Source: an uncultured Clostridia bacterium (GTDB lineage Bacteria; Bacillota; Clostridia; Oscillospirales; Ruminococcaceae). From it: 64,000 nt of DNA. The stretch spans positions 124,001 through 188,000 of the forward strand of contig CAMCPM010000001.1 in assembly GCA_945876755.1 (NCBI GenBank), read 5' to 3'. The stretch's first letter is position 1. Each line of letters begins with the position of its first letter. A program made the position numbers and the translations under genes. The notes under the pieces were generated by a model. It was not told the DNA's origin. It worked only from the letters and a program-made list of their open reading frames with translations, and did not search any database. This document shows positions 46,825 to 55,386 of the stretch, piece by piece.

Positions 46825-48222
46825 TTATTGATTTTCCTTGTTTTTCTGTATAACCGAAAAAGCCTGACGAAGAGATGACACGCCGTAAATGTGCATATTG
46901 TATTTGCTTGGGTCGATATTCCGCAAAGACTGCTTGGAAATGATACATTCCGTAAATCCGAGACGTTCTGCTTCTGTAATTCGCTGTGAAATATTTGAAG
47001 TGTTCCTAATCTCGCCACCGAGTCCGATCTCACCAAATGCAATAAGCTTTTCACTGATTGGTACGTCATAATATCCGCTGTAAATAGCAAGTGCTACCGG
47101 TAAATCTCCTGCCGGCTCGTCAAGTCTGAAGCCGCCTACTATATTAAGATAAACGTCAAGCGTTCCGAAAAACATTCCCAAACGCTTCTCAAGAACCGCA
47201 ATTATAATAGCAAGCCTGTTATAATCAAATCCTGTTGCCGTTCTCTTAGGCGTAGAAAAGCTGCTTTTTGTCACAAGTGCCTGAACCTCTGCCAAAATAG
47301 GTCTGCTGCCCTCCATTATGCAGGCAACACAAGTTCCTGAAATACCTGTGGGACGTCCAGAAAGAAGCATAAGCGACGGATTTTCAACCTCTTCAAGTCC
47401 GTTATCGCACATTTCAAACACGCCTATCTCATTTGTTGAACCGAATCGATTCTTTACCGCACGTAGTATTCGGTAACTCAAATGCCGCTCACCCTCAAAG
47501 TAAAGAACTGTATCAACTATATGCTCCATTACCTTAGGACCGGCTATTGCACCATCCTTGTTAACGTGTCCTACTATAAAAATCGGTATCTCCTCTGATT
47601 TTGCGGTACGCATAAAAAGGTTTGTACATTCACGGACCTGAGTGATGCTTCCCGAAGCGGAATTAAGTTCGCTGAGTGACATTGTCTGAATTGAGTCGAT
47701 AATTGCAATATCAGGCTTATGTACCGAAATCGTATCCGCAGCGGCTCTCGCGTCGTTTGTTGACAAAAGCGACAGATTTTCCGTATCAACTCCAAGGCGC
47801 TGTGCGCGAAGCTTGATCTGGCGTATACTTTCCTCACCCGAAATGTAGAGTATTGTATAGTTTTCTCCGAGATATTTGCATATCTGCAAAAGCAGAGTGG
47901 ATTTACCTATACCAGGTTCACCGCCGATAAGCACCAGCGAACCCTTTACCAGTCCGCCGCCGAGAACACGGTTAAGTTCGGCTATACCGGTAGAATAACG
48001 CACGTCGTCATCAACGTCAACTCCCGAAAGAGTTACAATTTTTGAAGAAAGATTGACCGTTTTTATTGATGAGACTGCCTTTCCCGTACTTTTTGCAGCT
48101 GTTTCGACAACTTCTTCCTCAAAGGTATTCCACTCGCCGCAGGACGGGCATTTTCCATTCCATTTTGAACTTTCATATCCGCACTGATTACATATGTAGA
48201 CCGATTTTAACTTTCCTGCCAT
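46825..48222 (-). CDS. radA: DNA repair protein RadA (Sms)
   Basis: 465 aa. N-terminal zinc finger CNQCGYESSKWNGKCPSC, RecA-like Walker A GEPGIGKSTL, the RadA KNRFG motif (AVKNRFGSTNEIG) and a C-terminal Lon-like domain ending with VRQAFSVI-type SLRQAFSVIQ. It promotes branch migration in recombinational repair. GGAGGC precedes the ATG. In the uninterrupted chromosome it would lie just 11 nt downstream of the cwlD-type amidase gene, so the inserted element separates it from the original upstream promoter. Confidence 0.96.
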   Translation of the reverse strand: MAGKLKSVYICNQCGYESSKWNGKCPSCGEWNTFEEEVVETAAKSTGKAVSSIKTVNLSSKIVTLSGVDVDDDVRYSTGIAELNRVLGGGLVKGSLVLIGGEPGIGKSTLLLQICKYLGENYTILYISGEESIRQIKLRAQRLGVDTENLSLLSTNDARAAADTISVHKPDIAIIDSIQTMSLSELNSASGSITQVRECTNLFMRTAKSEEIPIFIVGHVNKDGAIAGPKVMEHIVDTVLYFEGERHLSYRILRAVKNRFGSTNEIGVFEMCDNGLEEVENPSLMLLSGRPTGISGTCVACIMEGSRPILAEVQALVTKSSFSTPKRTATGFDYNRLAIIIAVLEKRLGMFFGTLDVYLNIVGGFRLDEPAGDLPVALAIYSGYYDVPISEKLIAFGEIGLGGEIRNTSNISQRITEAERLGFTECIISKQSLRNIDPSKYNMHIYGVSSLRQAFSVIQKNKENQ

Positions 48223-48233
48223 TTAAGCCTCCA

Positions 48234-48794
48234 TCACATTTTTACAAATTCATTTATACCGGAAAAAACAGTAAACGCAACCTTTTGCTGATACGCTTTA
48301 TCCGTAAGCTTTGCCGCTTCATCGGGATTTGAAAGGAATCCGCATTCTACCATTACAGCAGGATTGTTACAGTAATAGCAAAGATACAGCTCGCTTCCGC
48401 AAAGCTTGGTCTCACGCTGATTTTCCGGCTGCAAATTTCCTACGAATTTCTGCTGCATTATTGAAGCAAGCTGTGCGCTTGCAGGATTTTTGTCACTGTA
48501 AAACATCTGCGCACCACTGAATTTGGGGTCGCTGAAGGTATTCTGATGTATTGACACGCAAACAGCATTACTATATTTATTGAACAGTTCCAGTCTATTT
48601 TCCATATCTGAGACCTTCTGATTGCGAATACCTGTCACGCCCTTATCATGGATAGAAACATCCTTATCGCGTGTAGCATCGACATTATATCCGAAAAAGC
48701 GGCTCAGATCCCGTACAGAAAGAAGAATATTCAGATTGATACCCTTTTCGGTCTTTCCGTCAACAGTTGAACAGCCTCCGTCCATACCGCCGTG
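48234..48794 (-). pseudogene. cwlD: CwlD-type N-acetylmuramoyl-L-alanine amidase, 3' part (interrupted gene)
   Basis: Frame from HGGMDGGCSTVDG to the C-terminus EFVKM. Zinc ligands and catalytic residues: His in HGG, His in SIHQN, Glu in VMVECGFLSNPDEA; also FSGAQMFYS, as in CwlD. The frame hits a stop soon upstream, inside element DNA. The missing first 51 codons are at 56523-56665, across a 7.7 kb element. Joining at the TG core (48793-48794 / 56521-56522) gives IVLDAGHGGMDGG and a 237-residue protein, the same length as Bacillus CwlD. It is followed by radA. Confidence 0.92.
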
Positions 48795-48828
48795 TGGTGC
48801 GTATGTCTTAACTGTAGTTTTTGCTTAT
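48787..48828 (-). other. Attachment site, low-coordinate end of the serine-integrase element
   Basis: The host side reads CCGCCG (48787-48792), the core TG 48793-48794, and the element side TGGTGCGTATGTC from 48795. On the minus strand the element arm is ACATACGC-ACCA-CA. It joins to the other end to regenerate attB and a symmetric attP. Confidence 0.85.
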
Positions 48829-48830
48829 TA

Positions 48831-50408
48831 CTATATTTTCCAATCAATGGTAATCTTGCGGTCTTTACCTGCCTCGTATTCACCTATGTAAACAGTATCA
48901 ATAAAGTCATCAACAACTTCTCGTGTCAGCTTGTCAACATAAAGGTACTTGTCGATTATAGCCTTTTTGTCGGCTTCCTCTGACTTAATACTTTCAATGT
49001 GTGCAATCTGCCCCTGTATGTTTTCACACTTGGCGTTCAATTCTGCTATGGTGTCGGTAAACTTCTTGCTAATAATCTTGTACTGCTCCGCAGAAATTGT
49101 GCCGTCAAGGTAATCTTCATACATTTTTGTAACCTTGTTTTCTTTATCTGCAATCTGCTCTTTATATAAATTTATTGTACCTGTCAAGGTATCAATTTTT
49201 TCTTGGTGCTTGTCAAGTAACGTTAATTTGTTTGTATAACAAAACTGTCTTATGTGGGTGTTAATCTGCTGTACCAAAAATGCTTCAAGCTGCATACCGC
49301 TTATTGATTTTGTGTTGGCGCAGTTCATAGCACCTATCTTGTATGTACCACATTGCAAGCCGTAGTATTGTATGGTTCTTTTCTTGTTATAGTACACGTT
49401 GCGCTTCATAGGCTTGCCACATACCGCACACTTAACTTTACCTGCAAGCGGTGACAATGTTTGTGTAATCGTATCTACACGCACACGCCCTTGTAAACGC
49501 TCCTGCACTTTCTGCCACGTCAACGGGTCAATAATTGCCTCGTGTGTGTCGGGTACTCTTATCCACTCGCTCTCATTAACTCGTTTCTTTTTGTGGTTCT
49601 TGTAACTGACATTATGCGACTTGCCCTGTACAAGTGTGCCTGTGTATATTTCGTTGCGTATCATAGTAAAGATAGTCGAATGTGTCCACAATCCTTTACT
49701 GTGACTGTCCTGCACATTAGCATTATAAAACTTGCTGCCGCACATCTGCTTGTATAGTGTCGGACTTGGTATGCCTCGGCTGTTTAATTCAATTACAATC
49801 GCCCTGTAACCGTTGCCCTGTGCATATAAGTCAAATATCAACTTGACATTCTCTGCTGCTACAGGGTCAATAATTAAATGGTTCTTGTTCTTGGGGTCAA
49901 TAGCATATCCGTATGGTGCAAAACTACCCGTAAACTGCCCTTGCTCTCGCTTGTGCTGTAATACACTTTTTATTTTCTTGCTTGTGTCCTCGCAGTACCA
50001 CTCACTTGTCAAGGCTAATATCTGGCTCTGCTTCTTGGTGTTCTCATTATCTGTGTCAATGTGGTCGATAACGCTTTTAAACCTCACGCCCCACTCTAAA
50101 AACTTGTCGTGTATATAATGATTGACAAGCTCATTATCTCTTGCAAAACGGTCTTGGTGCTTACATAACACAAGGTTTACACGTCCGCTTTCACAATCGG
50201 CAATCATTCGGTTAAACTCTGGTCTATTCCTGTCTGTACCGCTGTAATCCTCGTCATTGTAAATATCGTATATCTCCCAGTTACGCTCACGGCAGAAATC
50301 TGTTAGCATTGACTTCTGGTTTTGTATACTCTCGCTTTCATCTCCCTTGTATTTCTTGTTTCTGTCCTCGTCTGACAGTCTGACATAAATTGCTACACTA
50401 ATACTCAT
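48831..50408 (-). CDS. Large serine recombinase (integrase)
   Basis: 525 aa from the ATG at 50408 (AAAAGGAG upstream). The N-terminal resolvase domain is YVRLSDEDR with the catalytic Ser in ESESIQNQKS, then DRFARD. A recombinase domain follows (~165-290: PYGYAIDP, GIPSPTLYK). A zinc-ribbon carries CAVCGKPM and later Cys (CGTYKIGAMNC), and a coiled-coil tail (~390-480) follows. The 36-bp gap to the attachment site is typical of serine integrases. It should catalyse insertion at and, with a directionality factor, excision from cwlD. Confidence 0.95.
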   Translation of the reverse strand: MSISVAIYVRLSDEDRNKKYKGDESESIQNQKSMLTDFCRERNWEIYDIYNDEDYSGTDRNRPEFNRMIADCESGRVNLVLCKHQDRFARDNELVNHYIHDKFLEWGVRFKSVIDHIDTDNENTKKQSQILALTSEWYCEDTSKKIKSVLQHKREQGQFTGSFAPYGYAIDPKNKNHLIIDPVAAENVKLIFDLYAQGNGYRAIVIELNSRGIPSPTLYKQMCGSKFYNANVQDSHSKGLWTHSTIFTMIRNEIYTGTLVQGKSHNVSYKNHKKKRVNESEWIRVPDTHEAIIDPLTWQKVQERLQGRVRVDTITQTLSPLAGKVKCAVCGKPMKRNVYYNKKRTIQYYGLQCGTYKIGAMNCANTKSISGMQLEAFLVQQINTHIRQFCYTNKLTLLDKHQEKIDTLTGTINLYKEQIADKENKVTKMYEDYLDGTISAEQYKIISKKFTDTIAELNAKCENIQGQIAHIESIKSEEADKKAIIDKYLYVDKLTREVVDDFIDTVYIGEYEAGKDRKITIDWKI

Positions 50409-50441
50409 ATTATTGTTACTCCTTTTCGGTAATAAACAAAA

Positions 50442-50498
50442 TATGGTATAGTTATCTAAATACAAGATAATTATACCATACTCGTTTTTGTTATTCAA
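50442..50498 (-). promoter_or_regulatory. Integrase promoter with 15-bp inverted repeat
   Basis: On the minus strand TTGAAT (complement of 50493-50498), 17 nt, TATAAT (complement of 50470-50475). An inverted repeat with arms 50442-50456 and 50466-50480 (14 of 15 matches, 9-nt spacer) covers the -10 and start site, a good operator position. Confidence 0.8.
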
Positions 50499-50514
50499 GT
50501 GTTTTGTTTATTCT

Positions 50515-50643
50515 TTATTTATTGGCGGTTACCTGCTCCAACTTCCTGTTAATCATTTTTTCTACTGCCCGTGTAACTGCCGTTGCTCTATCCTCGGCGG
50601 TCTTGGTCTTGTAATTGTTTTCTGCAATTAATTTCATTTTCAT
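50515..50643 (-). CDS. Small basic helical protein, 42 aa
   Basis: Starts MKMKLIAENNYKTKTAED at 50643 with AAAGGAGAT at good spacing and ends ...QVTANK. Basic and amphipathic, predicted one or two helices. Located directly upstream of the integrase promoter, with a palindrome in its own leader (50706-50728). Size, charge and place would suit a regulator or recombination directionality factor, but no family is recognised. Confidence 0.55.
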   Translation of the reverse strand: MKMKLIAENNYKTKTAEDRATAVTRAVEKMINRKLEQVTANK

Positions 50644-50705
50644 AGTGTGTATCTCCTTTATGGTCTGTTGTTAATGTTTATGTGTTTGTTGGTGGATATA
50701 TACAC

Positions 50706-50728
50706 AACTATACTAATTTAGTATAGTT
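50706..50728. promoter_or_regulatory. Perfect 11-bp palindrome, candidate operator
   Basis: AACTATACTAA-t-TTAGTATAGTT. It overlaps a possible minus-strand -10 (TATACT) for the 42-aa gene. It shares the TATAGTT word with the integrase operator. Confidence 0.65.
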
Positions 50729-50924
50729 TAATGTAAAAAAACACAAAATGCTTCAACAAGATATTGTTTAATAAGTTACGGCACTCAGCAATACAACTCT
50801 GTAGTTATACTCCTATCTAATAATATATTATATTATCTAATAACCCATATTCAGTTATTTTGATTTTTTTAAATTGCCCTCAAATAACGTAGCTATGGGC
50901 AAAACTGACATTTTGCAAAAATGC

Positions 50925-50952
50925 AAAAAGGGTACAAAACTGTACCCTTTTT
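50925..50952. terminator. Terminator of the 50973 gene
   Basis: AAAAAGGGTACA (50925-50936) pairs with TGTACCCTTTTT (50941-50952), T-tract on both strands. Confidence 0.9.
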
Positions 50953-50972
50953 ACACTCTTTTATGCTCGGTG

Positions 50973-51860
50973 TCAGGTATCAAAAAATCTTGCGCCGCTG
51001 TCCTTAATCATCTGCACATAGGTACAAATGTCTTTGTGCGAAAAGTATTCTATATACTTACGCTGTTTGTACCTCTTGGCTTGTTGGTCGGGGTCTTTAT
51101 AACCTAAAACCTTATAAAAGTTTGACATCTGCCTGCTTGTAAAAATACTGCTCTGGTACTTGTATAGAAATTCATTCAAGGCAAATCCTCGCTGTCGGCT
51201 CTCTATCTGGTATCGGTTGTACAGGGCGGTGTTTAACTTCTCTTGCAAGCGTTCAAAATTATCTTTAGTTACTGCCTTGTCAAGTCGCTTGCACCATTTC
51301 ATAAACTCGGTATGCTCCTTGTCATTCTCGGCGGTATCATCGTACAGCTTCTTGCTCCGCAGTTCCAATCTGTTCTTAACTTCGCCGTCTGGTTCTTCAA
51401 TACCTTTGTTGTAGTTCTCGGCTTCAATGTACTGGTTTTGTATGCGTATGCAAAGCGGTTCAAGGGTCATAGGGTTTATTGTATCGTAGTTGTTTGTTAT
51501 GTTGTATGCCTCGGCAATCAACAGTATTAATAACTTGTTCAGCTTTAGCAGCTCTTCAAAATTATCGTCAAAACTGTCAATCCTAAAATCAATCCTTGTC
51601 TTGGTTGGGTTTGTCATATTCAAGAAGTTTATCATATAATCTCTTATACCGTAATAGTCGGTGCTGTTGTAAATCTGCAAGCCGTTGTTGCCCTTGTCGG
51701 GGTTCAGCTTATAATAACAAGCACCTGTTGCCGTGTTCTTTCGTGTGCAGGTTGGTGCAAAGTCTGCCTCAGTCTCTGGTGCTATCTCTGTATCGCTCCG
51801 CACTTCTATTGTGTCAATGCCCGTATATAAATTAGCCTTCGCTAACTTATTCTTATTCAT
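50973..51860 (-). CDS. Unassigned element protein, possible replication initiator
   Basis: 295 aa, no recognised family. The start overlaps the HNH gene by 8 nt. There is a strand-like TKTRIDFRIDSF segment reminiscent of Rep_trans/rolling-circle initiator cores, followed by helix-rich regions (LLKLNKLLILLIAEAYNI) and a basic C-terminus with QAKRYKQRKYIEYF. The Rep suggestion is weak and based on local pattern only. No HUH (His-x-His) motif was seen. Confidence 0.6.
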   Translation of the reverse strand: MNKNKLAKANLYTGIDTIEVRSDTEIAPETEADFAPTCTRKNTATGACYYKLNPDKGNNGLQIYNSTDYYGIRDYMINFLNMTNPTKTRIDFRIDSFDDNFEELLKLNKLLILLIAEAYNITNNYDTINPMTLEPLCIRIQNQYIEAENYNKGIEEPDGEVKNRLELRSKKLYDDTAENDKEHTEFMKWCKRLDKAVTKDNFERLQEKLNTALYNRYQIESRQRGFALNEFLYKYQSSIFTSRQMSNFYKVLGYKDPDQQAKRYKQRKYIEYFSHKDICTYVQMIKDSGARFFDT

Positions 51861-52260
51861 TTACATCGCCCCCTTTCTGCTGTCGGCTCTGTTTCGCCGC
51901 TTCTCGCAGTTGGCGGTGTATCTGCTTGTGTTCCTCGGCAGTTACCCACATTAAATTATCTGCCCTGTTATTCTGGTTGTTACAGTCGATATGGTGTACA
52001 ATCGTCTTGCCCTGTGGGTTGTCAATAAAAATCTTTGCCACAAGTCTGTGTATCTTAACGTGTTCAAACTTGCCGTCATTTCTCTTTAGCTTCACTTCAA
52101 GATAATTTCTTGTCACAACATTGTATTTAAGTATCTTCTTGTGCTTCAAGCTGTATACCCTGCCGTAATTGCTCACTAAATAATACTGGTAACCTACAGC
52201 TACCGCCCATACTTCGCCGCTTATATAGTCGGCATAATCTGTTATAAATGTTTTTGTCAT
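51853..52260 (-). CDS. HNH endonuclease with NUMOD4 domain
   Basis: 135 aa. N-terminal NUMOD4-like segment (GEVWAVAVGYQYYLVSNYGRVYSL), then an HNH_3 nuclease (HRLVAKIFIDNP, IVHHIDCNNQNNRADNLMWVT). It nicks or cuts DNA; homing-type enzymes of this kind are common in phages and elements. The ATG at 52260 has no close Shine-Dalgarno. A 51-codon out-of-frame ORF starting at 52282 with AAAGGAGCG overlaps it, so its translation may depend on coupling. Confidence 0.85.
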   Translation of the reverse strand: MTKTFITDYADYISGEVWAVAVGYQYYLVSNYGRVYSLKHKKILKYNVVTRNYLEVKLKRNDGKFEHVKIHRLVAKIFIDNPQGKTIVHHIDCNNQNNRADNLMWVTAEEHKQIHRQLREAAKQSRQQKGGDVNE

Positions 52261-52528
52261 TTTCAGTTATTCGTGCAATCATTTTTTAATCGCTCCTTTT
52301 ATTTTTTTGGTATCGCTTCCGACCTGCTCATTTTGCTGTAATATCGTTCTGTCAATACCGTCACGCTCGCCCCCGTTTCTGTCTGTATTTGACGTTGTGG
52401 TTTATGCTTCTCATTGCACTAATCCTCACTTTCTGCCCGTTTGGGCGTTAATAATATAGTTGCTGTTCCATTTGGAACAAAAAAATAATACCGAATGTGC
52501 GGTTCTGCGCACTCGGTATGTGTTGCGG
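52261..52528 (-). other. Region with tiny ORFs and no clear gene
   Basis: Three tiny minus-strand ORFs occur here: MRSINHNVKYRQKRGRA, an overlapping GTG ORF of 21 codons, and a 51-codon ORF from 52282 that runs into the HNH gene. Only the last has a strong ribosome site. None can be assigned. Confidence 0.4.
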
Positions 52529-52726
52529 TTAAAAACCTTTACTTTGTAAAAAGTTGTCAAGTGCCGTCAATGTATCGGGGTGTAAATCCCATTCATTTCT
52601 TGCAAATCTGCCCAGTACATAACGGTGTTCAACATCTAAACCTATAAGGCAGCCTATCTTTGACAGACTTACAGGGTGCATATCGGTGTATGCTTTCAAC
52701 CTTGCTCTTACATTCGTATTGCTCAT
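52529..52726 (-). CDS. Small putative DNA-binding protein, 65 aa
   Basis: MSNTNVRARLKAYTDMHPVSLSKIGCLIGL and then helical ALDNFLQSKGF. The VSLSKIGCLIGL-turn pattern resembles a short HTH. Strong AAAGGAGG before the ATG. Possibly an element regulator; function unproven. Confidence 0.6.
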   Translation of the reverse strand: MSNTNVRARLKAYTDMHPVSLSKIGCLIGLDVEHRYVLGRFARNEWDLHPDTLTALDNFLQSKGF

Positions 52727-53413
52727 TTGTTCAGCCTCCTTTCATTCTGGCGGTATCTATGTAAACAGTTGCCTGTTACACTTGGGACAAAAAAAATTTA
52801 TATCGGCAGGCTCGTGCCGTTTCCCTTAAAGCATAGTTTTTTTCAAAACGCTATGTCTTAAAACCTGCTCAAACGGCGTAGTTATGGGGTTTAAGCAACA
52901 ATTTGTGCTGTCCACGCTAACGGAATTACTCCGCAGGCTCGTGCCGTTGCTCATTCCCTTAAAGCCTCGGTTTTTCATATAGTAATTAAAATTCAAAATC
53001 CTGCAAACAACGTAGCTGTGGCATTTGTAGGGGTTTTCTAAATTAAATTGGTAATTCTAAAAACACTTACCGCCTACTATCTGCATCGCCGTGTCGCAAA
53101 TTCTCTCCATATGGGTCTTGGTATTCATATAGTAATTGCTTGTTAAATGTCTATAAACCACGCTATTATGCGGTTTGTGGGTGCTTTCTGAAATAAATAA
53201 AAACCATTAATTGTTACCGCCGTTTCTCTCCATATACGGCAATTAGGGCAAGGTTTAATATTTCCCTTACCTATGCGGTTTGTAGCACTTTCAAAAAAAT
53301 GTTTTCGTAGTAAAAACCGCCGTTTTTTGTAAATTTTGCCGCAGACAAGCGCCGCTTTATGCTCTCCGCAGGTGTGTACCGTCATATATCTATATCAGAA
53401 TAAGAAAAAATAC
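52727..53413. repeat. Repeat-rich noncoding region of the element
   Basis: No convincing gene. Recurrent words: GGCTCGTGCCG (52808 and 52937 regions, again near 54940); CAAA-N2-CGTAG-Y-T-R-TGG (50881, 52870, 53004); CATATAGTAATT (~52976 and ~53128); TTCTCTCCATAT (~53101, ~53224, ~54351). Several fold as hairpins, e.g. CGGCA-ggctcg-TGCCG and AGCATAG/CTATG. May be regulatory RNAs, an origin or a transfer region. Confidence 0.6.
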
Positions 53414-53478
53414 AAAAATAAAAACAGCCCCTTATAAACAGCGTATTTAAGCCATTTATAAAGGACTGCTTTATAAAA
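53414..53478 (-). terminator. Terminator of the 53484 gene
   Basis: On the minus strand CAGTCCTTTATAAA pairs with TTTATAAGGGGCTG, then TTTTTATTTTT. Confidence 0.75.
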
Positions 53479-53483
53479 ACAAT

Positions 53484-54260
53484 TCAAACATTTTGTTTTC
53501 TTATTCTTGACATTCTCTCTCTTGTTTTCTCTTTGTTGACAACCTCGCTACAATTTTTACAATATCTGGTTTTGCCATTCCTGCTTTTTCTAACTACCGC
53601 TCCGCACCTTTCGCAATGTACATAATTCTCGCCGCAGTACAATAAGTATTCGTTACCTAAATCCTTTAACTGGGTAATCGTCAATACAACATCGGCTTTA
53701 TCATCAATGAAATTCACCTGTATATTTGGTTTACCTACATTCCTACTTAGGTTAATTAAATCGTTTCGGTAAAGCTCATTTATCATTAAACCTTGGTCTT
53801 GTGTGGTCATTTGCACATTTGCCAGTGAAAAAACTTTCCTACAATCAGTATTCGCCCAGTTATTGTTACTTTCGGAAACGGCATTGTAATATTTGGCTAT
53901 TACTAATAATGTAAATAATACTTTCTGCTTTCGCTTGCCTTTAACTAATTGTATTGTATCAATTTCCGACTTGGTAATATGTATGCCGTCAACTCGTTTC
54001 AATCCGTATTTTCGGGAATACTTGACTTGACGAAAAACACTATCAATCCACCTGCTCTCTTTGTAATTATCCTGTAAACATCGTTGCAGGAAATCAAGTA
54101 ATAATCTTTTTATTGTATCATCGTCTTTGCCAATCTCTCTGTAATACCTCGCTAATATATTCAAGGTTCTTGACGGTTTTGTACCAATATCTTCAATACT
54201 TAGGTTCTCTTTATTTACAAGGTTCTCGGCGTACTTATATTCATTCATAACTAAATTCAT
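53484..54260 (-). CDS. Unassigned element protein with C-terminal zinc ribbon
   Basis: 258 aa from the ATG at 54260 (alternatives within 24 nt). The N-terminal ~190 residues are helical and basic (NILARYYREIGKDD, KSEIDTIQLVKGKRKQ). The C-terminus carries CERCGAV and CKNC (zinc ribbon) followed by a basic helix KTRERMSRIRKQNV that could bind nucleic acid. Often such proteins sit in element replication or regulation modules; no specific role is claimed. A terminator follows. Confidence 0.65.
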   Translation of the reverse strand: MNLVMNEYKYAENLVNKENLSIEDIGTKPSRTLNILARYYREIGKDDDTIKRLLLDFLQRCLQDNYKESRWIDSVFRQVKYSRKYGLKRVDGIHITKSEIDTIQLVKGKRKQKVLFTLLVIAKYYNAVSESNNNWANTDCRKVFSLANVQMTTQDQGLMINELYRNDLINLSRNVGKPNIQVNFIDDKADVVLTITQLKDLGNEYLLYCGENYVHCERCGAVVRKSRNGKTRYCKNCSEVVNKEKTRERMSRIRKQNV

Positions 54261-54281
54261 TATCGCACCTGCACAACTCAT

Positions 54282-55052
54282 AATATTATCAGTTGCAATC
54301 AGTATAGCATATTATCAACAATAAATCAATACATTTTCACGGTGCAGGTTCTCTCCATATTGCCCCCTAAATTTTCAAAACACAATTTAAAATATCTCAC
54401 TCATTCTCTTGTTTTCTTGTGTTTGCTCTTATTTTCACCATAATTGTTGATTAAAAACAAAAGTCCAAAAGTGGAATATCTCGGTGCTAACTTCTGCCCG
54501 TTGGTAACTGGCGGTTGCCTCGGCGGTCTTAACCGTTGCTGTCGGTTTATGCTTTGGCGGTTTCGGTCTGCAAAAAATCAAATGTGAATAGACTGCAACT
54601 ACTATACCTATATGGTGAATAAAAGCAGCATTTCAAAATGTATATTACCCCCCACATACGCATATAACAAAATCTACACGGCATTACAGGCGTTTTGGCG
54701 TGTTCATAGTGTTATTCCCTACCACATACAAAAGTGTCTTAAATTACATTTATATTTCGTTATACGCTGTTTGTGCTAAAATTTACAATAAACTTATTAT
54801 AAATATTGACACATACCCCTTGCATAGTATAATTACCCTATAAATTAGTTATGGTAATATTTTCTTTATTCTTGTGGTAAATTTCAGCTAAAACAGGCAC
54901 TTGCAAATATACTGTTTTTACTGGTGCATATCTCCATAGGCTCGTGCCGCCACTCTCTCCACAGGTATCGGTCACGGCGATACCTTTACATACAAAAAGA
55001 GCAGGTCTGTTTAAAACCTGCTCCGTATTGGGTGTTACTCGGTAACAATGTG
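54282..55052. other. Noncoding region of the element, possible origin or transfer region
   Basis: 770 bp without a supported gene. It contains further copies of the element repeats (GGCTCGTGCCG near 54940, TTCTCTCCATAT near 54351) and AT-rich stretches. Near the end is a terminator (54999-55023). No oriT nick motif could be named. Confidence 0.45.
54999..55023 (-). terminator. Terminator of the 55053 gene
   Basis: GAGCAGGT (54999-55006) pairs with ACCTGCTC (55016-55023); on the minus strand TTTTTG follows. Confidence 0.8.
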
Positions 55053-55364
55053 TTATTCAGTTACAACGGTCTGTAGTTCATCTGTTGCTATACCAAACAA
55101 CAACATTGCTGTCAAAAAGCCTTGCTTAAATCCTACATCTGCACAAGCCATACACGCTTCATCAATATCACCACTATTGAAATAAAACCCGTTTTCATAA
55201 GCGTTTATTAAGTCGTAATAGTATTCATAGGCTGTGTCATATTCATCATTAAGCACATCTTTAATATTTTCACCAAACACATTTTCAAGTTCATCAATGT
55301 TCTCTCTAATAAATTTCAGCAATTCTGTAGCGTTTTTTCTAAATCCCAAAATCTCGTTAGCCAT
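55053..55364 (-). CDS. Hypothetical acidic protein, 103 aa
   Basis: Not recognised. From the ATG at 55364 (ATGGAGGT upstream). Acidic and helical: KNATELLKFIRENIDELENVF, then YEYYYDLINAYENGF, then a small-residue/hydrophobic C-terminal helix. It follows the resolvase gene in the same transcript with a short gap. Confidence 0.65.
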   Translation of the reverse strand: MANEILGFRKNATELLKFIRENIDELENVFGENIKDVLNDEYDTAYEYYYDLINAYENGFYFNSGDIDEACMACADVGFKQGFLTAMLLFGIATDELQTVVTE

Positions 55365-55386
55365 TGTGTGTACCTCCATTAAATCA

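Noticed and set aside
53143-53385. 80-codon minus-strand ORF in the element
   Set aside because: No ribosome site, no recognisable fold, and it overlaps the repeat-rich hairpin DNA. It could be a remnant but cannot be supported.
52727-55052. CRISPR array in the repeat-rich element DNA
   Set aside because: Repeats are short, unevenly spaced and degenerate, with no constant spacer length and no cas genes.
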